A DNA stretch of 58,026 nucleotides from Belnapia moabensis DSM 16746 (lineage in GTDB: Bacteria; Pseudomonadota; Alphaproteobacteria; Acetobacterales; Acetobacteraceae): NCBI RefSeq assembly GCF_000745835.1, contig NZ_JQKB01000036.1, positions 1 to 58,026 of the forward strand, read 5' to 3'. Below, in pieces: positions 26,886-34,141 of this stretch (within the stretch, counting starts at the first letter, position 1; every line of letters begins with the position of its first letter). Under the pieces are notes generated by a model. That model did no database searches, was not told the origin of the DNA, and worked only from the letters and a program-made list of their open reading frames with translations. The position numbers were made by a program, and so were the translations under genes.

Positions 26886-27848
26886 TTAGCGGCCGCTGCC
26901 CTGGCTGGGGGCCGACGGGGTCGTCGCGCCGCTGGCATTGCCGCTGCTCGGTGTGCCCGTGGTCACGGCGCCGCCGCTGCTGCTGCGGCCGCTGCCCGTC
27001 ACTTGCGGCGTCGGCGTGGTGCCGGGCGTCGGCGCAGCGCCGACCCCGCCGGCGCCATGGTTGGTCGTGCCATGGCTCGTCGCCGGGTTGCCGTCGCGCC
27101 GGTTCTGCATGTCCCGCGGTTCCCGCTGGTCCCGCGGGGCGTTCATCCCGGTACCCTGCACGCGGATGATGCCATCGGCCCGGCTCATCGAACGGCCGGC
27201 CGTGCCGCCATCCTGCATTGTGCCGCGGCCATAGGTGCCCTGGCCTGACATGCCGCGGGCCGTCATGTTCTCGTCCTGCTGCATGGCCTGGCCGGGCATG
27301 CCCTGGCCGGACATGCCCTGCCTGGACATGCCTTGGCCGCTCATCGGCATCGTGGAGGCGTCGGCGCCGCTGCCCATGCTGCTATCCTCGCGGCGGAGGA
27401 TGGCGATGGCCTGCTGCATCTGGGTCTGGGCGCCTGCACGGTCGCGGCTCTGGATCGCGCTGCGGGCGGAGGCCAGGCTGTCGAGCGCCGGGCTGCGCAT
27501 CGGCTGGCCGGCGCGGTCGGACGGGATGCTGCGGGTCAGCAGCCGGGTCTCGCTCCGCTCCAGCAGGTCGGTGGCCTCGGCGGCGCGGCCGCGGCGCAGC
27601 GCCTCGCTCGCCGCCTCGACCAGGCCGGCGGCGTCCTGGCGGTTCTCCTCGCGCATCGCCCGGCGCTCGGCGCGGCGCTCGGAGCGCATGCCGTGGTGGC
27701 GGTGATGCGGCATGCCGGCCGTGTCGTCGGACTGGGCGGAATGCGGCGCCATCGGCGACATGGTCGACGGGCCGGTCTGGGCCAGGGCCGGCAGGGCGAT
27801 TAGGGCCAGGCCGAAGGTCGTCGTGAGCAGCTTGGTTTTCAGGTGCAT
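26886..27848 (-). CDS. exported low-complexity Met/Gly/Gln-rich protein
   Basis: The 320-residue precursor has a clear signal peptide (MHLKTKLLTTTFGLALIALP, cleavage near ALAQ). It then has a His/Arg-rich patch (HHRHHG), an Arg/Ala-rich helical region of about 90 residues (about 52-140), a block of GMSGQ/GMSRQ/GMPGQ pentapeptides near 170-190, and a Thr/Pro/Ser/Gly tail to the end. No enzyme domain is visible. GGAGA 9 bases before the ATG at 27848 supports this start. It may be a periplasmic or surface protein; the Met- and His-rich patches could bind metal, which is speculation. A strong terminator follows. Confidence 0.7.
   Translation of the reverse strand: MHLKTKLLTTTFGLALIALPALAQTGPSTMSPMAPHSAQSDDTAGMPHHRHHGMRSERRAERRAMREENRQDAAGLVEAASEALRRGRAAEATDLLERSETRLLTRSIPSDRAGQPMRSPALDSLASARSAIQSRDRAGAQTQMQQAIAILRREDSSMGSGADASTMPMSGQGMSRQGMSGQGMPGQAMQQDENMTARGMSGQGTYGRGTMQDGGTAGRSMSRADGIIRVQGTGMNAPRDQREPRDMQNRRDGNPATSHGTTNHGAGGVGAAPTPGTTPTPQVTGSGRSSSGGAVTTGTPSSGNASGATTPSAPSQGSGR
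27288..27347 (-). repeat. four tandem 15-bp units in the exported low-complexity gene
   Basis: Units at 27288-27302, 27303-27317, 27318-27332 and 27333-27347 share the core CTGGCCGGACATGCC with a few substitutions, the last being most divergent. In the coding frame they give successive Met-Pro/Ser-Gly/Arg-Gln-Gly pentapeptides. Related copies occur further downstream in the gene (near 27240). The unit length is a multiple of three, so copy-number change would preserve frame. Confidence 0.7.
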
Positions 27849-27950
27849 CTTGGGGCGTCTCCGTTGGCCACCGGCCGATGGGGAGACGCGGCCGGGGCAT
27901 GGGGCCCGCGGCATGGGCCCCGCCGAGGCGGGGCCGCCACCGGGCCTTGC

Positions 27951-28964
27951 TCAGCCCAACACGGTGGAGACGGGGCGGTTCCCCGGAACGGCCGCAACCA
28001 ACGCTTTCAGATCGGACTGCGGCCTTGCACCGAAATGCGAGATCACCTCGGCCGCGGCGATGGAGCCCCAGCGCCCGCATTCCGGCAGCGGCAGGCCGCG
28101 GGTAAGGGCGGCGAGGAAGCCGGCGGCATAGGCATCCCCGGCGCCGGTGGTGTCGACCACCGCCGCAGGCGCGGCGGCGACCTCGTGCCGCTCGCCCCCG
28201 GCGAGGATGAGGCTGCCCCGCTCGCTGCGGGTGAGCGCGGCGAGCGCGACGTCCTGCGCGGCCTGGGTGGCGGCGGCCTCGACATCGGCCTGGTAGAGGG
28301 CGGCGATCTCGCTCTCATTGGCGAAGAGGATGTCGACCTCCTCGCGCACCAACTGGCGGAAGGCCTCGCGGTGCCGCTCGACGCAGAAGGCGTCGGAAAG
28401 GCTCAGCGCCACCTGCCGCCCGGCGGCATGGGCGGCGCGGGCGGCGGCGCGGAAGGCCTCCTGCGCTGCCAGCGGGTCGAAGAGATAGCCTTCGAGATAG
28501 GTCACCTTGGCGCGGCCGACCTCGGCCGGGTCGACATCCTCGGGCGAGAAGGCGACGCAGGCGCCGAGGAAGGTGTTCATCGTCCGCTGCGCGTCGGGCG
28601 TGACGAGGATGAGGCAGCGCGCCGTCGGCGCCCCACCCCGCAACGGCGCGGTCGGGAAATGCACGCCGGCGGCACGAATGTCATGGGCGAAGACCTGGCC
28701 CAGCGCATCCTCGGCCACCTTGCCGAGGTAGCCGACCCGCGCCCCGAGCGCCGCGGCGACCGCGCAGGTATTGCCGGCCGAGCCGCCGGAGCTCTCCACG
28801 CCGGGCCCCATCCGGCCGTAGAGCCCCTCCGCCTCCTCCGCCCCGATCAGCCGCATCGCGCCCTTGTCGAGCCCCTCGGCGGCGAGGAAGGCGTCGTCCG
28901 CACGGGCCAGCACGTCGACGATCGCGTTGCCGATGCCGAGAATGTCGAGGGTTGGCTCGCTCAT
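27951..28964 (-). CDS. PfkB-family sugar/nucleoside kinase (adenosine-kinase-like)
   Basis: The 337-residue protein opens with LDILGIGNAIVDVLARADD, contains the PfkB signature region SGGSAGNTCAVAAALG near residues 59-74, and ends with the ATP/anion-hole motif DTTGAGDAYAAGF near 272-284 with catalytic Asp. Alphaproteobacterial relatives are annotated as adenosine kinases or ribokinases; the sequence alone does not decide the acceptor. It phosphorylates a hydroxymethyl group using ATP in the cytosol. The gene is monocistronic, with about 100 bases between it and the exported protein gene downstream. Confidence 0.9.
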   Translation of the reverse strand: MSEPTLDILGIGNAIVDVLARADDAFLAAEGLDKGAMRLIGAEEAEGLYGRMGPGVESSGGSAGNTCAVAAALGARVGYLGKVAEDALGQVFAHDIRAAGVHFPTAPLRGGAPTARCLILVTPDAQRTMNTFLGACVAFSPEDVDPAEVGRAKVTYLEGYLFDPLAAQEAFRAAARAAHAAGRQVALSLSDAFCVERHREAFRQLVREEVDILFANESEIAALYQADVEAAATQAAQDVALAALTRSERGSLILAGGERHEVAAAPAAVVDTTGAGDAYAAGFLAALTRGLPLPECGRWGSIAAAEVISHFGARPQSDLKALVAAVPGNRPVSTVLG

Positions 28965-29077
28965 GGGACCTCATCAGGGGCGTTGGGGCCGGGGCATTGT
29001 GCCAGGGGCCGGGCCAGGATAGCCCGCCCATAGCCCCCGACCCTGGCTGCCGCAACCATGGAGAGGATTCCGCCCGC

Positions 29078-29743
29078 ATGATCGCAGCCTGCCTGCTTGC
29101 CCTTCGCCAGCTCGGCGACCCGGCCTTCATCGGCCCGCTCGCCAAGAGCTTCGGCGCCGCGCTGCTCGCCTTCCTCGGCCTCGCCGCGCTCTCCGCCTGG
29201 GCGGTGGCCGGCGCCGCGGGCGGCGAGGGCTGGCTTGCCGGCATCGCCGGGGCGTTAGGCGGGCTGCTGGTGCTGGTGCTCGCCGTCTGGCTCTTCGTGC
29301 CGGTGATGCTGGCGCTCTCCGGCCTGTTTCTCGATTCCGTCGCGGCGGCGGTGGAGCGGCGCTTCTACCCGCAGCTGCCGCCGCCCCAGGGGGCCGCGCT
29401 GATGGCGCAGATACGCTTCAACCTCGTCTTCGCGCTGAAGACGGGCGTCGTCACCCTCGCCGCCCTGCCGCTGCTCGCCTTCGCCCCGCCCTTCGGCGCC
29501 GTGGTCCTCTGGCTCGTCTCGACCGTGGCGCTCGGCCATGGGCTGTTCGAGGGCGTGGCGCAGCGGCGCATGCCGGTGGCCGAGGCGCGGGCGGAGCGGC
29601 GGCGGCGCGAGGTGCCGGTACTGCTGATCGGCGCAATCATGGCGGCGCTCTCGCTGGTGCCCGGGCTCAATTTGCTGGTTCCCGTGCTCGGTACGGCGGC
29701 GATGACGCATCTGCTCCACCGCCACCGCACTTGGATCGGATAA
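29078..29743 (+). CDS. EI24/CysZ-like membrane protein
   Basis: The 221-residue protein has about six hydrophobic segments (near 22-45, 52-78, 80-95, 125-147, 150-165 and 178-200). It contains the EI24/CysZ-type spacing with the phrase LALSGLFLDSVAAAVERRFY and a C-terminal VPGLNLLVPVLGTAAMTHLLH. CysZ is a sulfate channel in gammaproteobacteria, but no cysteine genes flank this copy, so the substrate is left open. ATG at 29078 has GAGAGGA about 8 bases upstream. It is divergent from the PfkB kinase. Confidence 0.8.
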   Translation: MIAACLLALRQLGDPAFIGPLAKSFGAALLAFLGLAALSAWAVAGAAGGEGWLAGIAGALGGLLVLVLAVWLFVPVMLALSGLFLDSVAAAVERRFYPQLPPPQGAALMAQIRFNLVFALKTGVVTLAALPLLAFAPPFGAVVLWLVSTVALGHGLFEGVAQRRMPVAEARAERRRREVPVLLIGAIMAALSLVPGLNLLVPVLGTAAMTHLLHRHRTWIG

Positions 29744-29774
29744 GTAACGTGCAACAAATTCCGCCGGCGCAATG

Positions 29775-29792
29775 CAACACGTCGTTGTGTTG
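29775..29792. promoter_or_regulatory. short dyad upstream of the bactofilin gene
   Basis: CAACAC (29775-29780) and GTGTTG (29787-29792) form a 6-bp inverted repeat around GTCGTT in the 158-base gap before the bactofilin start. It could be an operator or a weak hairpin. No regulator is recognised; the evidence is symmetry and position only. Confidence 0.25.
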
Positions 29793-29901
29793 GCACAATG
29801 CGGCATGTTAGCCGGTGGCTGTCGGGCCGGCCGTATGGGGAATACGCGCGGCCCGTCGATGCGCCGCCGTGGCGCAGCGCCGTGGATCTTTGGGGGACAG
29901 C

Positions 29902-30585
29902 ATGGCCATCTTCGGCCGCAAACGCGAAGACGGGCCGGCGACGCCGGCCATCGACCCTGGAACGGGCCAAGGGTCGGTCGAGGCTCCGAACCCGGCATCT
30001 GGGACCGAAGGGACCGGCACGACCTCCGCCGCACGCGACGCCGATTTCGGTGTGCCGCCCTTCCGCTCAACACTTAAGGACACGCCCATGATGTCGATGG
30101 CCCCGAAGCCGAATGCCGCCCCCGCCACGCCGTCCCTGGCGCCCCGTCCGGCGGCGCCGGCCGCGGCCGCGCCGCTCGGCGTGCCCGCCCGCCCGCCGGC
30201 CCGTCCCGAGGCGGCCGAGCGCCGCACCCTGGTCGTCGGGCGGGGGATCAGCCTGCAGGGCACGGTGAGCGACGCCGAGCGGCTGGTGGTCGAGGGCACC
30301 GTCGAGTCCGAGATGATCCAGGCCGCCGAGCTCTTCGTCGCGCCGACCGGCGTGTTCCGCGGCGAGGTGCAGGTCGAGGATGCCGAGATCGCCGGCCTGT
30401 TCGACGGCACCATTTCCGCCCGCGGCTCGCTCACCATCCGCGGGACCGGCAAGGTCACCGGCACCGCCCGCTACCGCAAGCTCTCGGTGGAGGAAGGCGG
30501 CCAGGTCTCCGGCCGCATGGAAATGATCACGGAGGGCAGCGCCGCGCCGGCGCCCCGCGTGATTCCCACCCCCGTCGAGGCCTGA
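29902..30585 (+). CDS. bactofilin (polymer-forming cytoskeletal protein)
   Basis: The 227-residue protein has a disordered N-terminal half (Pro/Ala-rich, about residues 10-105) and the bactofilin beta-helix domain from about 107 to 205. Repeated turns are visible as TLVVGRGISLQGTVSDAERL, LVVEGTVES, FVAPTGVFRGEVQVEDAEI and GTISARGSLTI. Bactofilins self-assemble without nucleotide at the inner membrane and position cell-wall or stalk enzymes. ATG at 29902 with GGGGGA just upstream is preferred over the longer open frame. The TGATG stop/start overlap offers coupling to the lipoprotein gene downstream. No M23 peptidase, a common bactofilin partner, is adjacent. Confidence 0.9.
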   Translation: MAIFGRKREDGPATPAIDPGTGQGSVEAPNPASGTEGTGTTSAARDADFGVPPFRSTLKDTPMMSMAPKPNAAPATPSLAPRPAAPAAAAPLGVPARPPARPEAAERRTLVVGRGISLQGTVSDAERLVVEGTVESEMIQAAELFVAPTGVFRGEVQVEDAEIAGLFDGTISARGSLTIRGTGKVTGTARYRKLSVEEGGQVSGRMEMITEGSAAPAPRVIPTPVEA

Positions 30586-30647
30586 TGCCAACCGCGCCGC
30601 CGGGGCCCTCCCCGGCGGCGTGCCGCCTGCTCCGGAGCTGCGCCGCC

Positions 30648-31124
30648 ATGGCGCCCCGCCTCTTTCTCCTGCTCCCGGTCCTCGGCCTGCTCGGCGCCTG
30701 CGCCGCGCCGGAGGAGCGGGCCGATGCGCTCCGCCAGGCCTTCGAGACCAGCCGGGCAAGCCTAGCCCCGTTGGCTTCCCCTTTGGCGGCAACGCCGGTC
30801 GCCCTGTCGGCGGCGACCGTTCCTGCCATCGCGGTCGAGCCCGCCGCAGCGCGGCCGGTCGCCGCCACCCAATTCCTAGGCCTCGGGCCGGACACGCTGC
30901 GGCGCTGGCTCGGCGAGCCCAGCTTCCGCCGCCATGAGGGCACGGCCGAGATTTGGCTCTACGCCGCCCCGGCCTGCGCGCTCGACCTCATCCTCTACCC
31001 CGAGGGCGGAAGGCTGCGCGTCTCCCATGCCGCGGCGCGGGCCAGCGGGACGGAGCCGCGCACCGAGGCGCATTGCCTGCACGAGCTGGCCGGTGCGTCA
31101 CGCCCCGCCGATCGCGGCGCCTGA
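30648..31124 (+). CDS. hypothetical lipoprotein
   Basis: From the ATG at 30648 the product is 158 residues with a lipoprotein signal (MAPRLFLLLPVLGLLGAC, lipobox LGAC), GGAG about 9 bases upstream and a conserved C-terminal part (LGLGPDTLRRWLGEPSFRR, EIWLYAAPACALDLILYP). This resembles small outer-membrane lipoproteins in which a beta-strand domain follows a Ser/Ala/Pro linker. An earlier in-frame ATG at 30585 overlaps the bactofilin stop (TGATG) and could drive coupled translation, adding 21 residues before the signal. The role is unknown; proximity to bactofilin hints at the envelope. Confidence 0.65.
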   Translation: MAPRLFLLLPVLGLLGACAAPEERADALRQAFETSRASLAPLASPLAATPVALSAATVPAIAVEPAAARPVAATQFLGLGPDTLRRWLGEPSFRRHEGTAEIWLYAAPACALDLILYPEGGRLRVSHAAARASGTEPRTEAHCLHELAGASRPADRGA

Positions 31125-31127
31125 GGC

Positions 31128-32057
31128 TTGCTGCTCTATCTCGACGTCTTCGTGCCGCCCTTCGGGCTGCTGCTGCTCGGCGCGGCGCTGAAGCGCTGGC
31201 TGCTGCCGCAGGATGCCATCTGGGCGGGGATTGAGCGGCTGGTCTTCTGGGCGCTGATGCCGGCGCTGCTGGTCTCCGCCATCGCCTCGGTCGATATCCT
31301 CGCCCTGCCGATCGGGCGGATGGGCCTCGCCATCTGGCTCAGCCTGCTGACGGGAGGGGCGCTCAGCCTGGCGCTGGCCTTCGCCTTCCGGGCCGACCAT
31401 CCGGCCACGACCTCGGTCTTCCAGGGCGGCATCCGCTTCAACAACCTGATGGGCTTCGCCGTCATCGGCGGCATCTTCGGCAGCGGCGGCACGGCGCTCG
31501 GCGCGGTGGCGACGGGGCTGATCGTGCCCTTCGTGCAGACGCTGACGACCATCGTCTTCGCCCTCGGCCCCGGCACGAACGGCCGCCTCTCGCCGCGCCG
31601 CGTGCTGCGGCAGTTGCTGCTCAACCCGCTGCTGCTCGCCTGCCTCATCGGCTTCGCCGTCGCACTGCTCGGCGGGCTGCCGCATGGGGTGAAGCCGCTG
31701 CTGCAATCCCTCGGCCAGGCCTCGGTCGCGCTCGGCCTGCTCTGCGTCGGCGCCGCGCTCTCGCTCGGCGCGCTCGGTGGGCGGCTGCCGCTGCAGCTGG
31801 CGACCAGCGCGATCAAGCTGCTGGCGATGCCGGCGCTGACCTTCGCGCTCGGCCGCTGGTTCGGGCTGGAGCCCCTGCCGCTCGCCGCCGCCGTCACCTT
31901 CATGGCGCTGCCGACGGCGACGACGAGCTACGTCATGGCCCGCGCCATGGGCGGCGACGCCCCGCTGATGGCGGCGATCACCAGCCTCGAGCACCTGCTC
32001 GCCGTGGCGACGCTGCCCTGCTGGCTGCTGCTGCTGCAATCCCTGCTGCGCGGCTGA
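31128..32057 (+). CDS. AEC-family transporter (auxin efflux carrier-like)
   Basis: The 309-residue protein is almost entirely hydrophobic, with about 10 helices. It shows AEC features: VFVPPFGLLLLGAALKRWLL at the N-terminus, FQGGIRFNNLMGFAVIGGIF (the conserved FN/RN region) near residues 98-117, and TFMALPTATTSYVMARAMGG near 258-277. Bacterial members move malate, malonate or other anions. The start is TTG at 31128, 3 bases after the lipoprotein stop, with no better ATG nearby. The ligand is unknown. Confidence 0.88.
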   Translation: MLLYLDVFVPPFGLLLLGAALKRWLLPQDAIWAGIERLVFWALMPALLVSAIASVDILALPIGRMGLAIWLSLLTGGALSLALAFAFRADHPATTSVFQGGIRFNNLMGFAVIGGIFGSGGTALGAVATGLIVPFVQTLTTIVFALGPGTNGRLSPRRVLRQLLLNPLLLACLIGFAVALLGGLPHGVKPLLQSLGQASVALGLLCVGAALSLGALGGRLPLQLATSAIKLLAMPALTFALGRWFGLEPLPLAAAVTFMALPTATTSYVMARAMGGDAPLMAAITSLEHLLAVATLPCWLLLLQSLLRG

Positions 32058-32117
32058 TCGTGACGAGGGGCGATGGAATCCGCTAGATGCTGCAGAGCAA
32101 TACGGGGGCTTGAAGCG

Positions 32118-33083
32118 ATGCTGGGACGACGCACTCTTCTCACCGGGATCGGCGGCGCGGCGTTGGCCGGCATGGCGCGGGCGCAGACCTTCCCCGACCG
32201 CCCGCTGCGCTGGGTCGTCGGCTATCCGCCGGGCGGGGCGAGCGACGTCTTCGCCCGGCTGATCGGCGGGCATATCGGCACGCGGCTCGGGCAGACCATG
32301 GTCGTCGAGAACCGCCCCGGCGGCGGCGCCGTGGTCGCCAGCGAGGCGGTCGCCCGCAGCGCGCCGGACGGCTACACGCTGCTGCATGTCGACAACGGCA
32401 TCCTCGTCTACAACCCGGCGCTCTACTCGCGCCTGCCCTACGACCCGGACAGGGACTTCCGCGGCGTCGGCTTCATCGGCCGCTTCCCGCTCTTCCTCGT
32501 CGTGCGGCCGGACAATCCGGTGAAGGACTTCGCCGAGTTCGTGGCGCAGTCGAAGACGCGGGCGCCCAATTACGGCACGCCCGCCGTCGCCTCGCCGCAT
32601 CACCTGGCGATGGAGATGGTGAAGCGCCGCACCGGGCTCGAGGCGACGCATGTCCCCTATCGCGGCGGGCCGGCGGCGATGCAGGACCTGCTCGCCGGCA
32701 ATGTCGAGAGCGTCGTCATCGACTGCGCATCGGGCATCCCCTTCATCACCAGCGGCAGGGTGAAGACCCTCTGCGTCTTCTCCGAAGCCCGCTCCGCCCG
32801 CGCGCCGGACGTGCCGACGCTGCGCGAGCTCGGCCACGCGAATGCCGTCGCCTATGGCTGGCAGGGGATGAGCGTGCCGGCGGCGACACCGGCGCCGGTG
32901 GTGGCGAAGCTCGCCGAGGCGCTCGCGGCCGGCGTCGGCGCGGATGACGTGCAGGCGCGCTACCGCGACCTCGGCATCGAGAGCGCGCCCTGGTCGCCGC
33001 AGGAATTCGCCGATTTCGTCCGGCGCGAGAATGCCGAGTGGCGGCCGCTGATCCGCGAGCTGGGCATCCGGCTGGACAGCTGA
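32118..33083 (+). CDS. Bug/TctC-family substrate-binding protein
   Basis: The 321-residue precursor has a Tat-like signal (MLGRRTLLTGIGGAALAGMA, cleavage near ARAQ), the mature start FPDRPLRWVVGYPPGGASDV, SAPDGYTLLH and RLPYDPDRDFRG. This is the second Bug receptor in the window and is also orphan, with no TctA/TctB. An upstream in-frame ATG at 32073 would place 15 unrelated residues before the signal, so 32118 is chosen. Periplasmic binding of a carboxylate is inferred from the family. Confidence 0.9.
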   Translation: MLGRRTLLTGIGGAALAGMARAQTFPDRPLRWVVGYPPGGASDVFARLIGGHIGTRLGQTMVVENRPGGGAVVASEAVARSAPDGYTLLHVDNGILVYNPALYSRLPYDPDRDFRGVGFIGRFPLFLVVRPDNPVKDFAEFVAQSKTRAPNYGTPAVASPHHLAMEMVKRRTGLEATHVPYRGGPAAMQDLLAGNVESVVIDCASGIPFITSGRVKTLCVFSEARSARAPDVPTLRELGHANAVAYGWQGMSVPAATPAPVVAKLAEALAAGVGADDVQARYRDLGIESAPWSPQEFADFVRRENAEWRPLIRELGIRLDS

Positions 33084-33102
33084 CGGGGAGGATACCGCGG
33101 CG

Positions 33103-34141
33103 ATGCCGCTTCGCCTGTTCCGCGCCTTCTCCCGCAACAGGCTGGCGGCGATGCTCGCGCAACCCGTCGTCACGCTCCGACGCGGCAGCCGCGAGGATGC
33201 GGCGCTGCGCGGCACGGTGAAGCTGCTGGGCTGGGAGATGGTGCAGCGCCATTACGCCAGCGGCCTCGCCGGCCCGGATGTGGCGCTGCCCGAGTCGCCG
33301 GTGCAGGCCGGCCTCACCAGCCGGAGCTGCCGTCAGGCCGATATCGAAAGCGACTGGCTGCGCCACTGGTGCCGGATTCGGCGTACCGCCCTATTATCAC
33401 CGCAAGCTCTGGGAGGATGCCTTCATCTGCCAGGCGCTGTGGGAGGCCGGGCTGCTGGAGCCGGGCCGCCGCGCCATCGGCTTCGCGGTGGGGCGGGAGC
33501 CCTTGCCGGCCATCCTCGCCTCGCGCGGCGTCGCGGTGCTGGCGACCGACCTCGCCGCGGAGGACAGCCGCGCGCGGGACTGGATCAAGACCGGACAGCA
33601 CGGCACCGGGATCGATGCGCTGCACCGCCCGCATCTGCAGGACCGCGCCGGCTTCGACCGGCTCGTCCGCTTCCGCAGCGTCGACATGAGCGAGTTGCCG
33701 GCCGAGTTGCAGGATGGCAGCCAGGACATCGTCTGGTCGGCCTGCGCCATGGAGCATCTCGGCTCGATCGACCGGGGCTTCGCCTTCGTCGAGGCGGCGA
33801 TGCGCTGCCTGAAGCCGGGCGGCATCGCGGTCCACACCACCGAGATGAATCTCGACCCCGAGGGTGCGACGCTCACCCGGGGCTCGACCGTGCTGTTCCA
33901 GCGCCGCCACCTGGACGCCCTGGCCGCGCGTCTGGCGGCGCAGGGCCACCGCATGCTGCGGCTGGATGACATAAATCCGCCCGGCATCATGGACCAGTTC
34001 GTCGACATCCCGCCCTTCCCGGTGGAGATCGGCCCGCTCGGCGCCATGCACCCGCCGCATCTGCGCCTCTCGGTCGCAGGCTTCACGGCGACCTCGGCCG
34101 GCATCATCGTGGTGGCGGGCGGCGGCTCAGGCGGGACGTAG
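33103..34141 (+). pseudogene. SAM-dependent methyltransferase, frameshifted
   Basis: The first frame (from ATG 33103, GGGAGG upstream) encodes about 90 residues through DIESDWLRHWC. The second frame carries the remainder from GVPPYYHRKLWEDAFICQAL to the TAG at 34139-34141. The switch needs one extra base, in the interval 33370-33385. The second part contains the methyltransferase motif I region AIGFAVGREPLPAILASRGV, the acidic post-I residue in LATDL, and SACAMEHLGSIDRGFAF with CLKPGG. This family is found with sugar and exopolysaccharide genes. It may be a real pseudogene, a sequencing error, or less likely programmed frameshifting. The 3' end overlaps the convergent molybdoenzyme gene by 15 bases. 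Confidence 0.75.

Noticed and set aside
24714-27248. An 844-codon plus-strand frame across typA
   Set aside because: It is complementary to typA and part of the exported-protein gene; composition is that of a GC-rich shadow and no motif is recognisable.
31098-33215. A 705-codon minus-strand frame opposite the AEC and Bug genes
   Set aside because: It is the antisense of two recognised genes, and its Arg/Gln/Ala-rich product matches no family.
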